64,000 nt of DNA from Nitrosomonas sp. Is79A3. Its GTDB lineage: Bacteria; Pseudomonadota; Gammaproteobacteria; Burkholderiales; Nitrosomonadaceae. Shown here one piece after another: positions 56,445 through 64,000 of the stretch. The notes below the pieces were generated by a model, which saw only the letters and a list, made by a program, of their open reading frames with translations, was not told the origin of the DNA and ran no database searches. The position numbers and the translations under genes were made by a program. Each line of letters opens with the position of its first letter. Position 1 is the first letter of the stretch. Location: NCBI RefSeq assembly GCF_000219585.1, contig NC_015731.1:2418001-2482000 (forward strand), read 5' to 3'.

Positions 56445-56561
56445 TGTCTACATAGTGTCTACATGGCGTCTACATGAAAAGAAATTAAAATGATGGCTGC
56501 TATTACAATCCAAGCGCTTCCGCACAAAATCACTAAGTCTTATGTAGACAGATTGTCTACA
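56445..56561. promoter_or_regulatory. Five TGTCTACA-type motifs around the integrase start
   Basis: Three tandem 11-bp units TGTCTACATAG, TGTCTACATGG, CGTCTACATGA run from 56445 to 56477, just before the integrase start. A perfect inverted pair TGTAGACA-gat-TGTCTACA lies at 56543-56561 inside codons ~18-24. The spacing fits one helical turn. They could be integrase arm sites or an operator for an autoregulator. Confidence 0.6.
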
Positions 56562-57761
56562 CCAGAAGCTGGTCAGGCCTTTGTGCGTGATTCAGAACTA
56601 AAAGGCTTCGCCGTCCGTGTCACTTCAACCGGCGCAAAATCATTTATCCTCGAAAAGAGGATTGATGGCAAAGTTAAACGATTAACCCTTGGCCGTTATC
56701 CAGAGTTAACAGTCGAGCAAGCCAGAAAAGAAGCGCATAAATTGCTGGGGCATATTGCTGTAGGGCGTAACCCACCTGCTGAGAAAAAACAAGAAGCTCT
56801 GAAAGGCACGACACTACAAGAAGCCTTTGAGGATTTCATCAAGGTCAGAAAGAATCTTAAACCCCGAACTCTTTATGATTATCAGCGTGTAATGCAAGTT
56901 GTGTTTGCTGATTGGCAAAACAAAGCAATGCTGGAAATTGGTAAAGACATGATCGCCAAACGCCATAGTAAGACCGGTGCTGAACGTGGCGAAGCCTATG
57001 CCAATCTATCCATGCGTTTCTTACGTGCTTTATTCAATTTCGCCATCGCGCAATATGAAGATGACAGCGGCCATGCAATCTTACGAGAAAATCCCGTGAT
57101 GCGCCTCACCCAAACCCGCGCGTGGTATCGGGTAGATCGTCGTCAAACGGTTATCAAACCTCACCAGCTTGCGCCTTGGTATCAAGCCATTCTATCTCTA
57201 AAGCAAGACCAGCTTTCTAAGCAATCTGCCTTAGTGGCTGATTATCTTTTATTTCTGCTGTTCACTGGATTACGACGTCAGGAAGCGGCAACCCTGAAAT
57301 GGTCAGACATTGATTTGAATGATCGGTCTTTCACATTGACTGATACCAAGAATCGAGAACCGTTGACACTACCGTTAACTGATTTTATTTCCGATCTGTT
57401 GAGAAGCAGAAAGGCCGCAACAGATTCGGAATATGTTTTTGCTGGGGATGGTAAAGCAGGATATCTAATTGAACCCCGTCGGCAGGTGCAGAAAGTCACC
57501 GAATTATCCGGTGTATCGTTCACGCTTCATGATCTGCGCCGGACTTTTATCACGGTGGCCGAGAGTATCGATATATCCGCTTATGCACTCAAACGACTGG
57601 TGAACCATAAAATGACCAATGATGTGACGGCTGGATATATTGTCAGCGATGTGGAACGCTTGAGAAAACCGATGGAAGAAATATCAGCGCAATTATTACG
57701 ACACTTTGAAATCAATGAAGAAAAGAAAGTACTGAAATTTCCTGTTCATCAGAACCCTTGA
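56490..57761 (+). CDS. int: Tyrosine recombinase (P4-type integrase)
   Basis: The 423-residue integrase has the arm-binding DUF4102 domain (residues ~8-100), a core-binding SAM-like domain (~110-190) and a catalytic domain with the conserved R-H-R-H-Y set: Arg262 (FTGLRRQE), His347-x-x-Arg350 (HDLRRTF), His373 (LVNHKM) and Tyr383 (AGYIVSD). It should catalyse integration and excision at the tRNA-Thr attachment site 165 bases upstream. The nearby TGTCTACA motifs may be its arm sites. Confidence 0.95.
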   Translation: MMAAITIQALPHKITKSYVDRLSTPEAGQAFVRDSELKGFAVRVTSTGAKSFILEKRIDGKVKRLTLGRYPELTVEQARKEAHKLLGHIAVGRNPPAEKKQEALKGTTLQEAFEDFIKVRKNLKPRTLYDYQRVMQVVFADWQNKAMLEIGKDMIAKRHSKTGAERGEAYANLSMRFLRALFNFAIAQYEDDSGHAILRENPVMRLTQTRAWYRVDRRQTVIKPHQLAPWYQAILSLKQDQLSKQSALVADYLLFLLFTGLRRQEAATLKWSDIDLNDRSFTLTDTKNREPLTLPLTDFISDLLRSRKAATDSEYVFAGDGKAGYLIEPRRQVQKVTELSGVSFTLHDLRRTFITVAESIDISAYALKRLVNHKMTNDVTAGYIVSDVERLRKPMEEISAQLLRHFEINEEKKVLKFPVHQNP

Positions 57762-57785
57762 ATATAATATTTTATAACTTATAAT

Positions 57786-58052
57786 ATGCGCGAACCATAC
57801 AGCTTATTGATACGGTCTCAAGCCAAGAAAAAACTACAAGGTTTGCCCAAATCAGAGCGATTCAGGATTGCCGAGAAACTGGAACAACTTGGTCGTAACC
57901 CTGATGACAGTTCGTTGGACATCAAGAAACTGGAAGGTGAACCGTACTTTCGATTAAGAGTTGGTAACTGGCGTATTATTTTTGAACGGCATGATGTCGT
58001 TAAGATTATTGCTGTTGAAAAAATCAAACCGCGTGGAGATGCTTACAAATGA
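57786..58052 (+). CDS. RelE/ParE-family toxin
   Basis: The 88-residue protein is a complete RelE/ParE fold: SQAKKKLQGLPKSERFRIAE, KLEGEPYFRLRVGNWRIIFE, VVKIIAVEKIKPRGDAY. RelE-type toxins cleave mRNA on the ribosome. It overlaps the Xre gene by ATGA (58049-58052). Toxin-first order is typical of HigBA-like and related pairs. It may stabilise the element. Confidence 0.88.
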   Translation: MREPYSLLIRSQAKKKLQGLPKSERFRIAEKLEQLGRNPDDSSLDIKKLEGEPYFRLRVGNWRIIFERHDVVKIIAVEKIKPRGDAYK

Positions 58053-58381
58053 CATTACAAAAAATAAAATCCATTCATGGAAAAGATGAATATGTCTTGT
58101 TACCTGTGGCGATTTATCGTGCCCTGAAAGATCAAATCGAAAAAGAATTGGCTGCTTGTGAGACAAGCCAAAGTGCTGAGCAAGCTTATGAGCCGTTTAT
58201 TCTTGAAGATTATGTCGATAATCCTGTGGCCTTGGCACGCATCAAAGCAGGTATTACCCAAGAACAGCTTGCACAGCGGCTTGGTGTCAGTCAAGCCTAT
58301 GTTAGCCAGCTCGAACGCCGTTCTCACCTGACCAACAAAATGCTTGAGCGGGTACGTATTGCTATTCGTGAGGAAGACTAG
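58049..58381 (+). CDS. Xre-type antitoxin
   Basis: The 110-residue protein has an N-terminal toxin-binding segment ([20 protein letters not shown]) and a C-terminal helix-turn-helix ([20 protein letters not shown]). It is the partner of the upstream RelE-like toxin and presumably represses the operon. Confidence 0.88.
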   Translation: MTLQKIKSIHGKDEYVLLPVAIYRALKDQIEKELAACETSQSAEQAYEPFILEDYVDNPVALARIKAGITQEQLAQRLGVSQAYVSQLERRSHLTNKMLERVRIAIREED

Positions 58382-58382
58382 C

Positions 58383-59105
58383 GTGAAAAAAAACCACCCA
58401 GATACAATGTCTGAAGCTGACTATGATCAGCTTAGTTTATTCTTGGATCGCTTTAAGCATGAACTGGCAATGAATCTGGAGATGTTGGATGGTTTCTTTA
58501 CAGCTTTGCACTGTTCCCCAGAAATAATGCCGCCAAGTACCTATTTCCCGGAAATCTGGGGTGACGGAGAAATGCCTGATGATGAAGCCTTTGAAAATGA
58601 TCAGCAAGCCGAAATATTTGTGAAACTATTATTGCGTCATTGGAATGATGTTCTGCACAGATTAAAAAATGAGAAAGTTTTTTTGCCTATCATTTTCAGT
58701 GATGAATCGGGTGAGTCTTTTTCCGGTAATGATTGGGCGAAAGGATTCATGCGCGGCACAGAATTTCATCGCGCTGATTGGTTGGATTTGATGGATAACG
58801 AAGAAGAAGGCGGTGCATTGGTAGCCATTTTTGCGCTTTTTTACGAACATGATCCTGATCCAAGCATGCGGCCATACAAAGAACCAGTTAGTGAAGAATT
58901 GCGTGAAAAGTTATTGATAAACCTATCTGCTGGTGTGATGCACATTTATCGTTATTTTGAGCCTCAGCGAAAAATGGCGTCACAATTAGCAAGACAAACA
59001 GGCACACTGCGCCGCGAACAGGCAAAAACAGGACGAAATGCCCCTTGTCCTTGCGGCTCCGGGAAAAAATACAAAAAGTGTTGTGGAGAAGTAACGCTGC
59101 ATTAG
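58383..59105 (+). CDS. YecA/UPF0149-family protein with SEC-C motif
   Basis: From GTG 58383 (or ATG 58407), just after the antitoxin stop, the protein is ~240 residues. It contains a UPF0149 domain ([55 protein letters not shown]) and a C-terminal SEC-C zinc motif ([17 protein letters not shown]). YecA proteins have been linked to ribosome or protein quality control. Its place in the toxin operon suggests accessory cargo. A longer frame beginning at 58344 overlaps the antitoxin and is unlikely to be the start. Confidence 0.85.
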   Translation: MKKNHPDTMSEADYDQLSLFLDRFKHELAMNLEMLDGFFTALHCSPEIMPPSTYFPEIWGDGEMPDDEAFENDQQAEIFVKLLLRHWNDVLHRLKNEKVFLPIIFSDESGESFSGNDWAKGFMRGTEFHRADWLDLMDNEEEGGALVAIFALFYEHDPDPSMRPYKEPVSEELREKLLINLSAGVMHIYRYFEPQRKMASQLARQTGTLRREQAKTGRNAPCPCGSGKKYKKCCGEVTLH

Positions 59106-59188
59106 ACGAATCGAATGCATGGTGCACCAAAAACAAACTACTTGAGAAGCTACGCGCTGCTATTGACTAACAGAATTCTGAATAGAAA

Positions 59189-59216
59189 AAGCCCAATGTA
59201 TAACGACAATGGGCTT
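59189..59216. terminator. Hairpin between convergent genes
   Basis: AAGCCCA (59189-59195) pairs with TGGGCTT (59210-59216) around a 14-base loop, with an A-run before and T's after. It can terminate both the YecA/SEC-C gene and the convergent small membrane gene. Confidence 0.75.
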
Positions 59217-59235
59217 CCTTTGAACCCAAGCAAAT

Positions 59236-59475
59236 TTAGGCATAAATTTTTTGCTTCGAAACGCGTGCTTTAGTAGATATGCTGGCAAATACAAGGTAGC
59301 TTATAAAAAATAGAATTCCTAAAACGATATCAGCTTCTATCCAATTTACTTCAGTTTCCATTACTGTAAACGAAGGTAAATCACCAAACATCATAAGCCC
59401 AATCAAAGGCACAATGCCAAATAAAACGAAAGTAATTTTTACGGCTGTGTAAATAGTATTTTGACTTGTTTTCAT
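59236..59475 (-). CDS. Small two-helix membrane protein
   Basis: The 79-residue protein has helices VKITFVLFGIVPLIGLMMFG and IVLGILFFISYLVFASI around a short acidic loop, with a basic C-terminus (STKARVSKQKIYA). CAGGAG precedes the ATG. Function unknown. It is common as a small cargo gene in integrative elements. Confidence 0.65.
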   Translation of the reverse strand: MKTSQNTIYTAVKITFVLFGIVPLIGLMMFGDLPSFTVMETEVNWIEADIVLGILFFISYLVFASISTKARVSKQKIYA

Positions 59476-59763
59476 GTGAATCTCCTGGTTGGAAGTTTAT
59501 TGAAGCTATCTTGCATATGGCCTTGCTTTATCTAAGATAGCGCACTTCACAAAAAATTCACGATTTGTTTGCATAAAATTCACATTATTAAATTTCATAT
59601 ACAGAACTAGATACGAAATCTCGATTCTTCTTACCGAATCGCACTTTGTGTGGTGGCAGTCTGTCAAGAGCGGCAAATGCATAACAATAAAAAACGTTCT
59701 AAAGAGCGGCAAGCCATTAGCCGTCAATTTAATGTATTCAATTATCACCGCAAATAACCTGCT

Positions 59764-60438
59764 ATGTTTCTTGATGATAATCCAGATTATCAAACAGTCT
59801 GGCAATTAGCTCATAATTGGGCTGATGCCGATCCAGACAAAACCGATACCAACGCGATTTCACCCAAGCTTAGAGAAAACATTATTCGTCTAGTGCTTGC
59901 CATACGTAACAAAAAGATTTCTGCACGAACACGCAAGCGATCAATTTTTATTGATGATTCTGTCATCTCTCTGATAGTAGATACACCTCATTATCTAAAA
60001 ACCCTGAACTGCTTATTAAAAGATGCCATTAATAAAGCCTATCTGGATTCGCTGTATGTCAAACGTGAAGAAGTAATTGAATTGTGCATCAGGTCTCATT
60101 ACGATCCACCATCTTGTTGGATGCCAAAATATCTACCTGATGGACAAATAGTTACTAAGGAAGCCAAAAACTACCGACCGGCAAATGAAATAGAAGACAA
60201 GACTCGCTGCCGAGCGATAGCCAGCACATTATGGGAACTTGATCCTACTATCCACGCTAATCATATTGCTCGATCTAAAATACTGCAGCGAATTGGCAAT
60301 GGCGCTCAATATGACATAAGTACTATTACTGACTGGATTGCCGAGCTTGATCCACAAAAAGACTGTCGGAAACCAGGGCGACCACCAAAACCCCAATACG
60401 TAATTAAATTTGAAATGATCCCTCCGTCCAAAAAATAG
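59764..60438 (+). CDS. Hypothetical protein of the integrative element
   Basis: The 224-residue protein (TVWQLAHNWADADPDKTDTN, LVLAIRNKKISARTRKRSIF, RAIASTLWELDPTIHANHIA, KPGRPPKPQYVIKFEMIPP) is basic and mostly helical, with no membrane segment. The middle helix-rich part could bind DNA. I do not recognise the family. Its neighbours (integrase module, AlpA-like regulator, replicase) suggest a role in maintenance or regulation. Confidence 0.65.
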   Translation: MFLDDNPDYQTVWQLAHNWADADPDKTDTNAISPKLRENIIRLVLAIRNKKISARTRKRSIFIDDSVISLIVDTPHYLKTLNCLLKDAINKAYLDSLYVKREEVIELCIRSHYDPPSCWMPKYLPDGQIVTKEAKNYRPANEIEDKTRCRAIASTLWELDPTIHANHIARSKILQRIGNGAQYDISTITDWIAELDPQKDCRKPGRPPKPQYVIKFEMIPPSKK

Positions 60439-60623
60439 CTGTTCAGTTTTCATTTGATTAATTTAAACTGAGAACTGCCAAAACTGGCTCCAGAAAAGGA
60501 TCTATAAAACTTTATGCTTCTTAGTCGGTGACAATAAATACCCCTCAGTCAACTGACCCTTTTTTATTTCTCTGCAAGTTGCAGCAGTATTGATTCCGTA
60601 TTCATCAACTCACGGAGTTAATC

Positions 60624-60818
60624 ATGCAAAACCCATTACTCACTACTAAACAAGCGGCACAAATCTTAGGCGTAAGCATCGCCTTTCTGGAACGAGACCG
60701 CTGGGCAGGTGCGCGGGTGCCTTTCGTCAAAATAGGCGCTCGAGCAGTTCGCTATCGCCATAGCGATCTGCTCGCTTATATTGAATCGTGTCTGTGTCAA
60801 TCCACCAGTCAGTACTGA
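60624..60818 (+). CDS. AlpA/excisionase-like helix-turn-helix protein
   Basis: The 64-residue protein has the MerR-type HTH used by excisionases: [52 protein letters not shown]. It probably controls excision and the replicase. It precedes the replicase by ~8 bases, so they are likely one operon. Confidence 0.85.
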   Translation: MQNPLLTTKQAAQILGVSIAFLERDRWAGARVPFVKIGARAVRYRHSDLLAYIESCLCQSTSQY

Positions 60819-60826
60819 GGTATGTC

Positions 60827-62521
60827 ATGCATACGTCAGTACGAGGTAGCCAAGAACTGATCACTCCCGGCGAACAGATTGCCGAAAGTATTTTAAGTTT
60901 ACTGGATGAACCAGATAGCAGCGACAAGCGATGGCGTGCGCCCATATTCCAGAGACTTCCCGAACGCTTTGCTGAAAACGCCGCCTATGAGTACAAAGAG
61001 ACTTACATCTTTGAAGGCAGACGCAATGCCAATCAAGGTTTGCTTAAAACCTATGGAAAGCCCAACAAGCACAGCATTCCGCTCAACGCCACTGATGATG
61101 ACCTGAAAACGCTATCTAAGCGTATCGTGACGGAAATCAAGGGTTTTAGTAATTTCCTGCTCAATCGAACCGATAAAATAGCCAGTTTGCTGCACTATGC
61201 GCAAAAATATGATGTCAATCTACCCTCTTTAGATAACCCAAGTATCACAGAGAAGGGCATTTATACCCGCCTGACCGATGAAAACTGGTGGCTGCGCAGA
61301 CTACGTAAAACTCATGCCAGGAATCTGGAACAGGGAGCGATTCGATCCGGTTTCGTGCATCAACGTAAAGGCAAGTACGTCAGTGATGAAACCCTGCAAC
61401 GGCGTAGAGAACAGAAAAAACGTAACCAACGCATCCTTGAAGGATTGCTGGCCATTAACGAACTGGATGAAGGCTTTACGCTCAGCGAATTAGCAGAGCA
61501 TAGCTTGGCCAATCCACGAGTACGCCGCAGTGAATTGATGGTGCGTATCTTCGGCTTTGAATTCATTGCCAACGAACTGGCACATGCTGGTGAATTCTAT
61601 ACCATCACCTGTCCATCACGGATGCACGCACGTTTATCGGGCAGTTGCATACAAAATCCAAAATATGACGGAACCACACCCCAACAAGCGCAAAAATATT
61701 TGAATACGATTTGGGCAAGAATCCGCGCAAAACTCAACCGCGATCAACTGGATGTGTATGGTTTCCGCATAGCTGAACCGCAACATGACGGCACGCCACA
61801 TTGGCACCTGTTGTTATTCATGATGCCTGAACACTGTGAGAGAGTACGTGCAATCATGCAACATTACGCACTGGAAACCGATGGCGATGAATCCGGTGCA
61901 CTAAAACATCGCTTTACAGCTATTGCCATTGATAAAAGCAAAGGTTCTGCGGTTGGCTACATAGCCAAATACATCTCCAAGAATATCGATGGTTACGGCC
62001 TTGAACATGACATTGACGGCAATCCGATACAGGAAGCGGCTGAACGAGTAGAAGCCTGGGCATCAACCTGGGGTATAAGACAGTTTCAGCAAATCGGTGG
62101 CGCTCCAGTCAGCGTTTGGCGTGAATTGCGCAGAATCAGTAATGCACCTGAAGGCATTCTACAACAAGCCCAGCAAGCAGCCGATCAAGGCAAATGGTGG
62201 CAATTCATTCAATTGATGGGCGGCGTGACTTCCAAACGAAAAGACAATCCCATCAAGCTAATGAAAGTAGAATCTAAAGAGCTGGGAAAGTATGGTGATC
62301 CGATAGGACAAAAAATCTGTGGCGTTCAAACAGATTCCATTCAATTACCCACTCGCTTACATCAATGGCGTATTGAACGATGTGCAATTAACACAGAACA
62401 GACTGAACGGCGAAGCGCAAAGCGCCCGAGTGGGAGCGGCAGCGACCGCGAGGACGCATTTGCGGCGCAGCCGCCTTGGAGTTCTGTTAATAACTGTACG
62501 TCCGTCGATTTGTCTTGTTAA
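60827..62521 (+). CDS. HUH replication endonuclease (P2 gpA-like)
   Basis: From ATG 60827 (GAGG nearby; ATG 60788 gives an alternative start inside the HTH gene) the protein is 564 residues. It has the rolling-circle replication motifs: an HUH-like [12 protein letters not shown] (residue ~322), and a two-tyrosine motif [10 protein letters not shown] (Tyr378 and Tyr382), with a preceding [14 protein letters not shown]. The layout matches phage P2-type replication endonucleases carried by satellites and integrative elements. It would nick the element origin. The C-terminus ends in a GC-rich basic stretch. Confidence 0.88.
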   Translation: MHTSVRGSQELITPGEQIAESILSLLDEPDSSDKRWRAPIFQRLPERFAENAAYEYKETYIFEGRRNANQGLLKTYGKPNKHSIPLNATDDDLKTLSKRIVTEIKGFSNFLLNRTDKIASLLHYAQKYDVNLPSLDNPSITEKGIYTRLTDENWWLRRLRKTHARNLEQGAIRSGFVHQRKGKYVSDETLQRRREQKKRNQRILEGLLAINELDEGFTLSELAEHSLANPRVRRSELMVRIFGFEFIANELAHAGEFYTITCPSRMHARLSGSCIQNPKYDGTTPQQAQKYLNTIWARIRAKLNRDQLDVYGFRIAEPQHDGTPHWHLLLFMMPEHCERVRAIMQHYALETDGDESGALKHRFTAIAIDKSKGSAVGYIAKYISKNIDGYGLEHDIDGNPIQEAAERVEAWASTWGIRQFQQIGGAPVSVWRELRRISNAPEGILQQAQQAADQGKWWQFIQLMGGVTSKRKDNPIKLMKVESKELGKYGDPIGQKICGVQTDSIQLPTRLHQWRIERCAINTEQTERRSAKRPSGSGSDREDAFAAQPPWSSVNNCTSVDLSC

Positions 62522-62523
62522 TG

Positions 62524-63987
62524 CTAAATGGATTCATTCCAAGTACTACTTAACTTATTGATAAGTTCGCTAGAGTATGTTTCTAAGTAATTAATCAGCT
62601 CGCAAAAAATTTTAGGACAATGCTCGTAAAAATACTTTTGTTCTAAATTTCCAACACTAACTATCTCAGAAAATATATAAAGACAGGTTAGAATAATTAA
62701 GGATATGACTATTATCTGTAAGATATTTACAATAAATCTGGTTAGCCTATATGTAAGAGTACGTCTTATTCTTCTTTCTCGGTCCCAATATTTGAAATGT
62801 TCATATACTCCGTTTCTTAACCACCAGCAGCCAATTGCACATTTTAATTTGGTTTTGTAATTAGTTAATTTTATTAAATTATTTATAAAAAAATTATCTC
62901 CATTAAGTGTCACTGCTGCTGGAGTTATCATTTTAGGTTGCAAGACATCTACACAGAGCTTTTTAAGAATATAGTTGTTCCATAAGTAACCAGTCTTTCT
63001 CACATTCTTTCGATACATGTACTCAAAACCTATCAGTACTGAGAGCAGTAAAGCTAATAAATATAATACAGCCAAACTTGCTATAGGAGAGATATTTAGA
63101 AATTCGCTTAGGTAAGCTATTAGTATAGAAATGAAATCAGCAGGCGAATCGCTCTGTTCATTTTTTTTCCGCATGTTTACCCAAAATAACAATAATGGGC
63201 CAGCAGATAGTATAAAAAAGGCAAAAATTTCTTTAGTATACTGTAGGATGACTCCTTTACCTGCTGCTGACACTTCTTGCTGCTTAGTTTCAATTGATTT
63301 TACTAGATTATCTATATATGTTGGTTGGCTTTCTATAAAGGCATTATGTTCTAGATTTTTTACATTTAAAATTTTATCATCTCTAAATTGATGAATTAAT
63401 GTTTTACCATAAGATGCGCAACCGATTGCGTTACGAGTAAATGAAGGTATTCCATATCGATACTTCTTAATTCCAACTAAATTAGACTTAATATCATTAA
63501 GCATTACTCTAGCAAGTTCAATACATCTATCGCCTTTTTTATTTTTTTGTATCGCATGAGGAAGACAAAAGCTATCCAAATCACCTTCATGATGAGAATG
63601 CGTGTGCAGGAGATCTTTCAAATAAAAGTATGCATTCTGTATTTCACTCTTGCTCCCCTGATCATTGTTTTTTCCATTAATTTTTTCTAAATAACAAAAG
63701 CCTAAATTTGTTATATTAAAATTAATTTTTGTAATCATATATCTACATGGGCCTACTAGGCTTAGAGCATCTATTTGATCAAGTATATTATGGTTAAATT
63801 CATTTAAATCCTTCAAGAAAGATAATAAACGTTTCTTTAAATCGGCTTCACTTTCGTCTTCGTCACTTCTTTCTAAGAGATCACTATCTTCATAAGCCAA
63901 TTCTCTTCTAAATTCATTAGCCAAATTACTAAAGTTACTAAAACTTGTTACCATCCTTCTTTCAAACTCCGATTCTAAAGGATTCAT
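62524..63987 (-). CDS. Unknown 487-residue membrane protein
   Basis: The protein has a long acidic/charged N-terminal region (~250 residues) with histidines (HTHSHHEGDLDSFCLPHA), two closely spaced membrane helices (~253-271 and ~299-321) and a C-terminal membrane helix (~418-441). It lies convergently to the replicase in the cargo position of the element, and its codons are AT-richer than those of the neighbours. I do not recognise a family. It may be accessory cargo such as an anti-phage gene, but nothing in the sequence proves that. Confidence 0.65.
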   Translation of the reverse strand: MNPLESEFERRMVTSFSNFSNLANEFRRELAYEDSDLLERSDEDESEADLKKRLLSFLKDLNEFNHNILDQIDALSLVGPCRYMITKINFNITNLGFCYLEKINGKNNDQGSKSEIQNAYFYLKDLLHTHSHHEGDLDSFCLPHAIQKNKKGDRCIELARVMLNDIKSNLVGIKKYRYGIPSFTRNAIGCASYGKTLIHQFRDDKILNVKNLEHNAFIESQPTYIDNLVKSIETKQQEVSAAGKGVILQYTKEIFAFFILSAGPLLLFWVNMRKKNEQSDSPADFISILIAYLSEFLNISPIASLAVLYLLALLLSVLIGFEYMYRKNVRKTGYLWNNYILKKLCVDVLQPKMITPAAVTLNGDNFFINNLIKLTNYKTKLKCAIGCWWLRNGVYEHFKYWDRERRIRRTLTYRLTRFIVNILQIIVISLIILTCLYIFSEIVSVGNLEQKYFYEHCPKIFCELINYLETYSSELINKLSSTWNESI

Positions 63988-64000
63988 ATCCCTATCCCAA

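Overview
The window looks like a chromosomal segment of a Nitrosomonas-like ammonia-oxidising betaproteobacterium. This is an inference. It rests on a small SmbP-like metal-binding protein (49698-50060), several multi-haem c-type cytochromes, a moderate GC content, and repeats with a core (TTCRTGGTTCGA...AAGCTCACCACGAACG, TCCTGAGCCTGTCGAAGGA) that I associate with betaproteobacteria. The most striking property of the window is how much of it is mobile DNA and gene wreckage. I count at least eight full-length insertion sequences, several remnants, three MITE-like repeats, and about ten genes broken by insertion, frameshift or nonsense mutation.

Layout. 1-1517 is a hybrid sensor kinase that runs off the left edge, followed by tRNA-Ser(TGA). 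2024-4400 holds a umuC gene cut by an IS256-family fragment. 4544-7494 is a two-gene operon for a di-haem cytochrome c lipoprotein and a catalase-like protein. 7960-9282 is an IS transposase. 9765-11392 is a high-GC two-gene module (membrane protein plus alpha/beta hydrolase). Then come a DUF3616 secreted protein, a RHH/PemK-type toxin-antitoxin pair and a SEC-C protein with a possible MbcA/ParS-like C-terminus. 15.5-21 kb is an IS-dense zone around corA. 21.6-24.8 kb holds an RTX-repeat protein, a Ser/Pro-rich secreted protein and an AI-2E-type permease. 25.1-28.2 kb is again IS-derived. 28.2-36.3 kb is quieter: an MscS-like channel, a di-haem oxidoreductase, TerC, YihY/BrkB, a membrane pseudogene and a PepSY-like protein.

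36.4-40.25 kb is a nested stack: an IS3-family end carries an ISAs1 element, which itself carries another IS3 element, and an IS5 copy cuts the other side. 40.25-46.9 kb holds a broken HNH lipoprotein gene, a umuD / exonuclease-GIY-YIG / umuC mutagenesis operon, a LigD polymerase-domain remnant and a BON-domain lipoprotein gene split by an IS4-family element. 46.9-54.5 kb encodes AsmA, SmbP-like, CsbD and hemerythrin proteins, an IS3 element and a second DUF3616 protein. From 56281 to the right edge lies an integrative element. It starts at a tRNA-Thr(CGT) 3' fragment (attachment site) and carries a tyrosine integrase, a RelE/Xre pair, a YecA/SEC-C protein, an AlpA-like regulator, a HUH replication endonuclease and an unknown 487-residue membrane protein.

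Several insertion events can be dissected to the base. Target duplications flank ISAs1 (10 bp), both IS3 copies (3 bp), the IS4-family element (9 bp) and the IS5/MITE family (TTAA or TTAG). In two cases removing the element restores an open reading frame.
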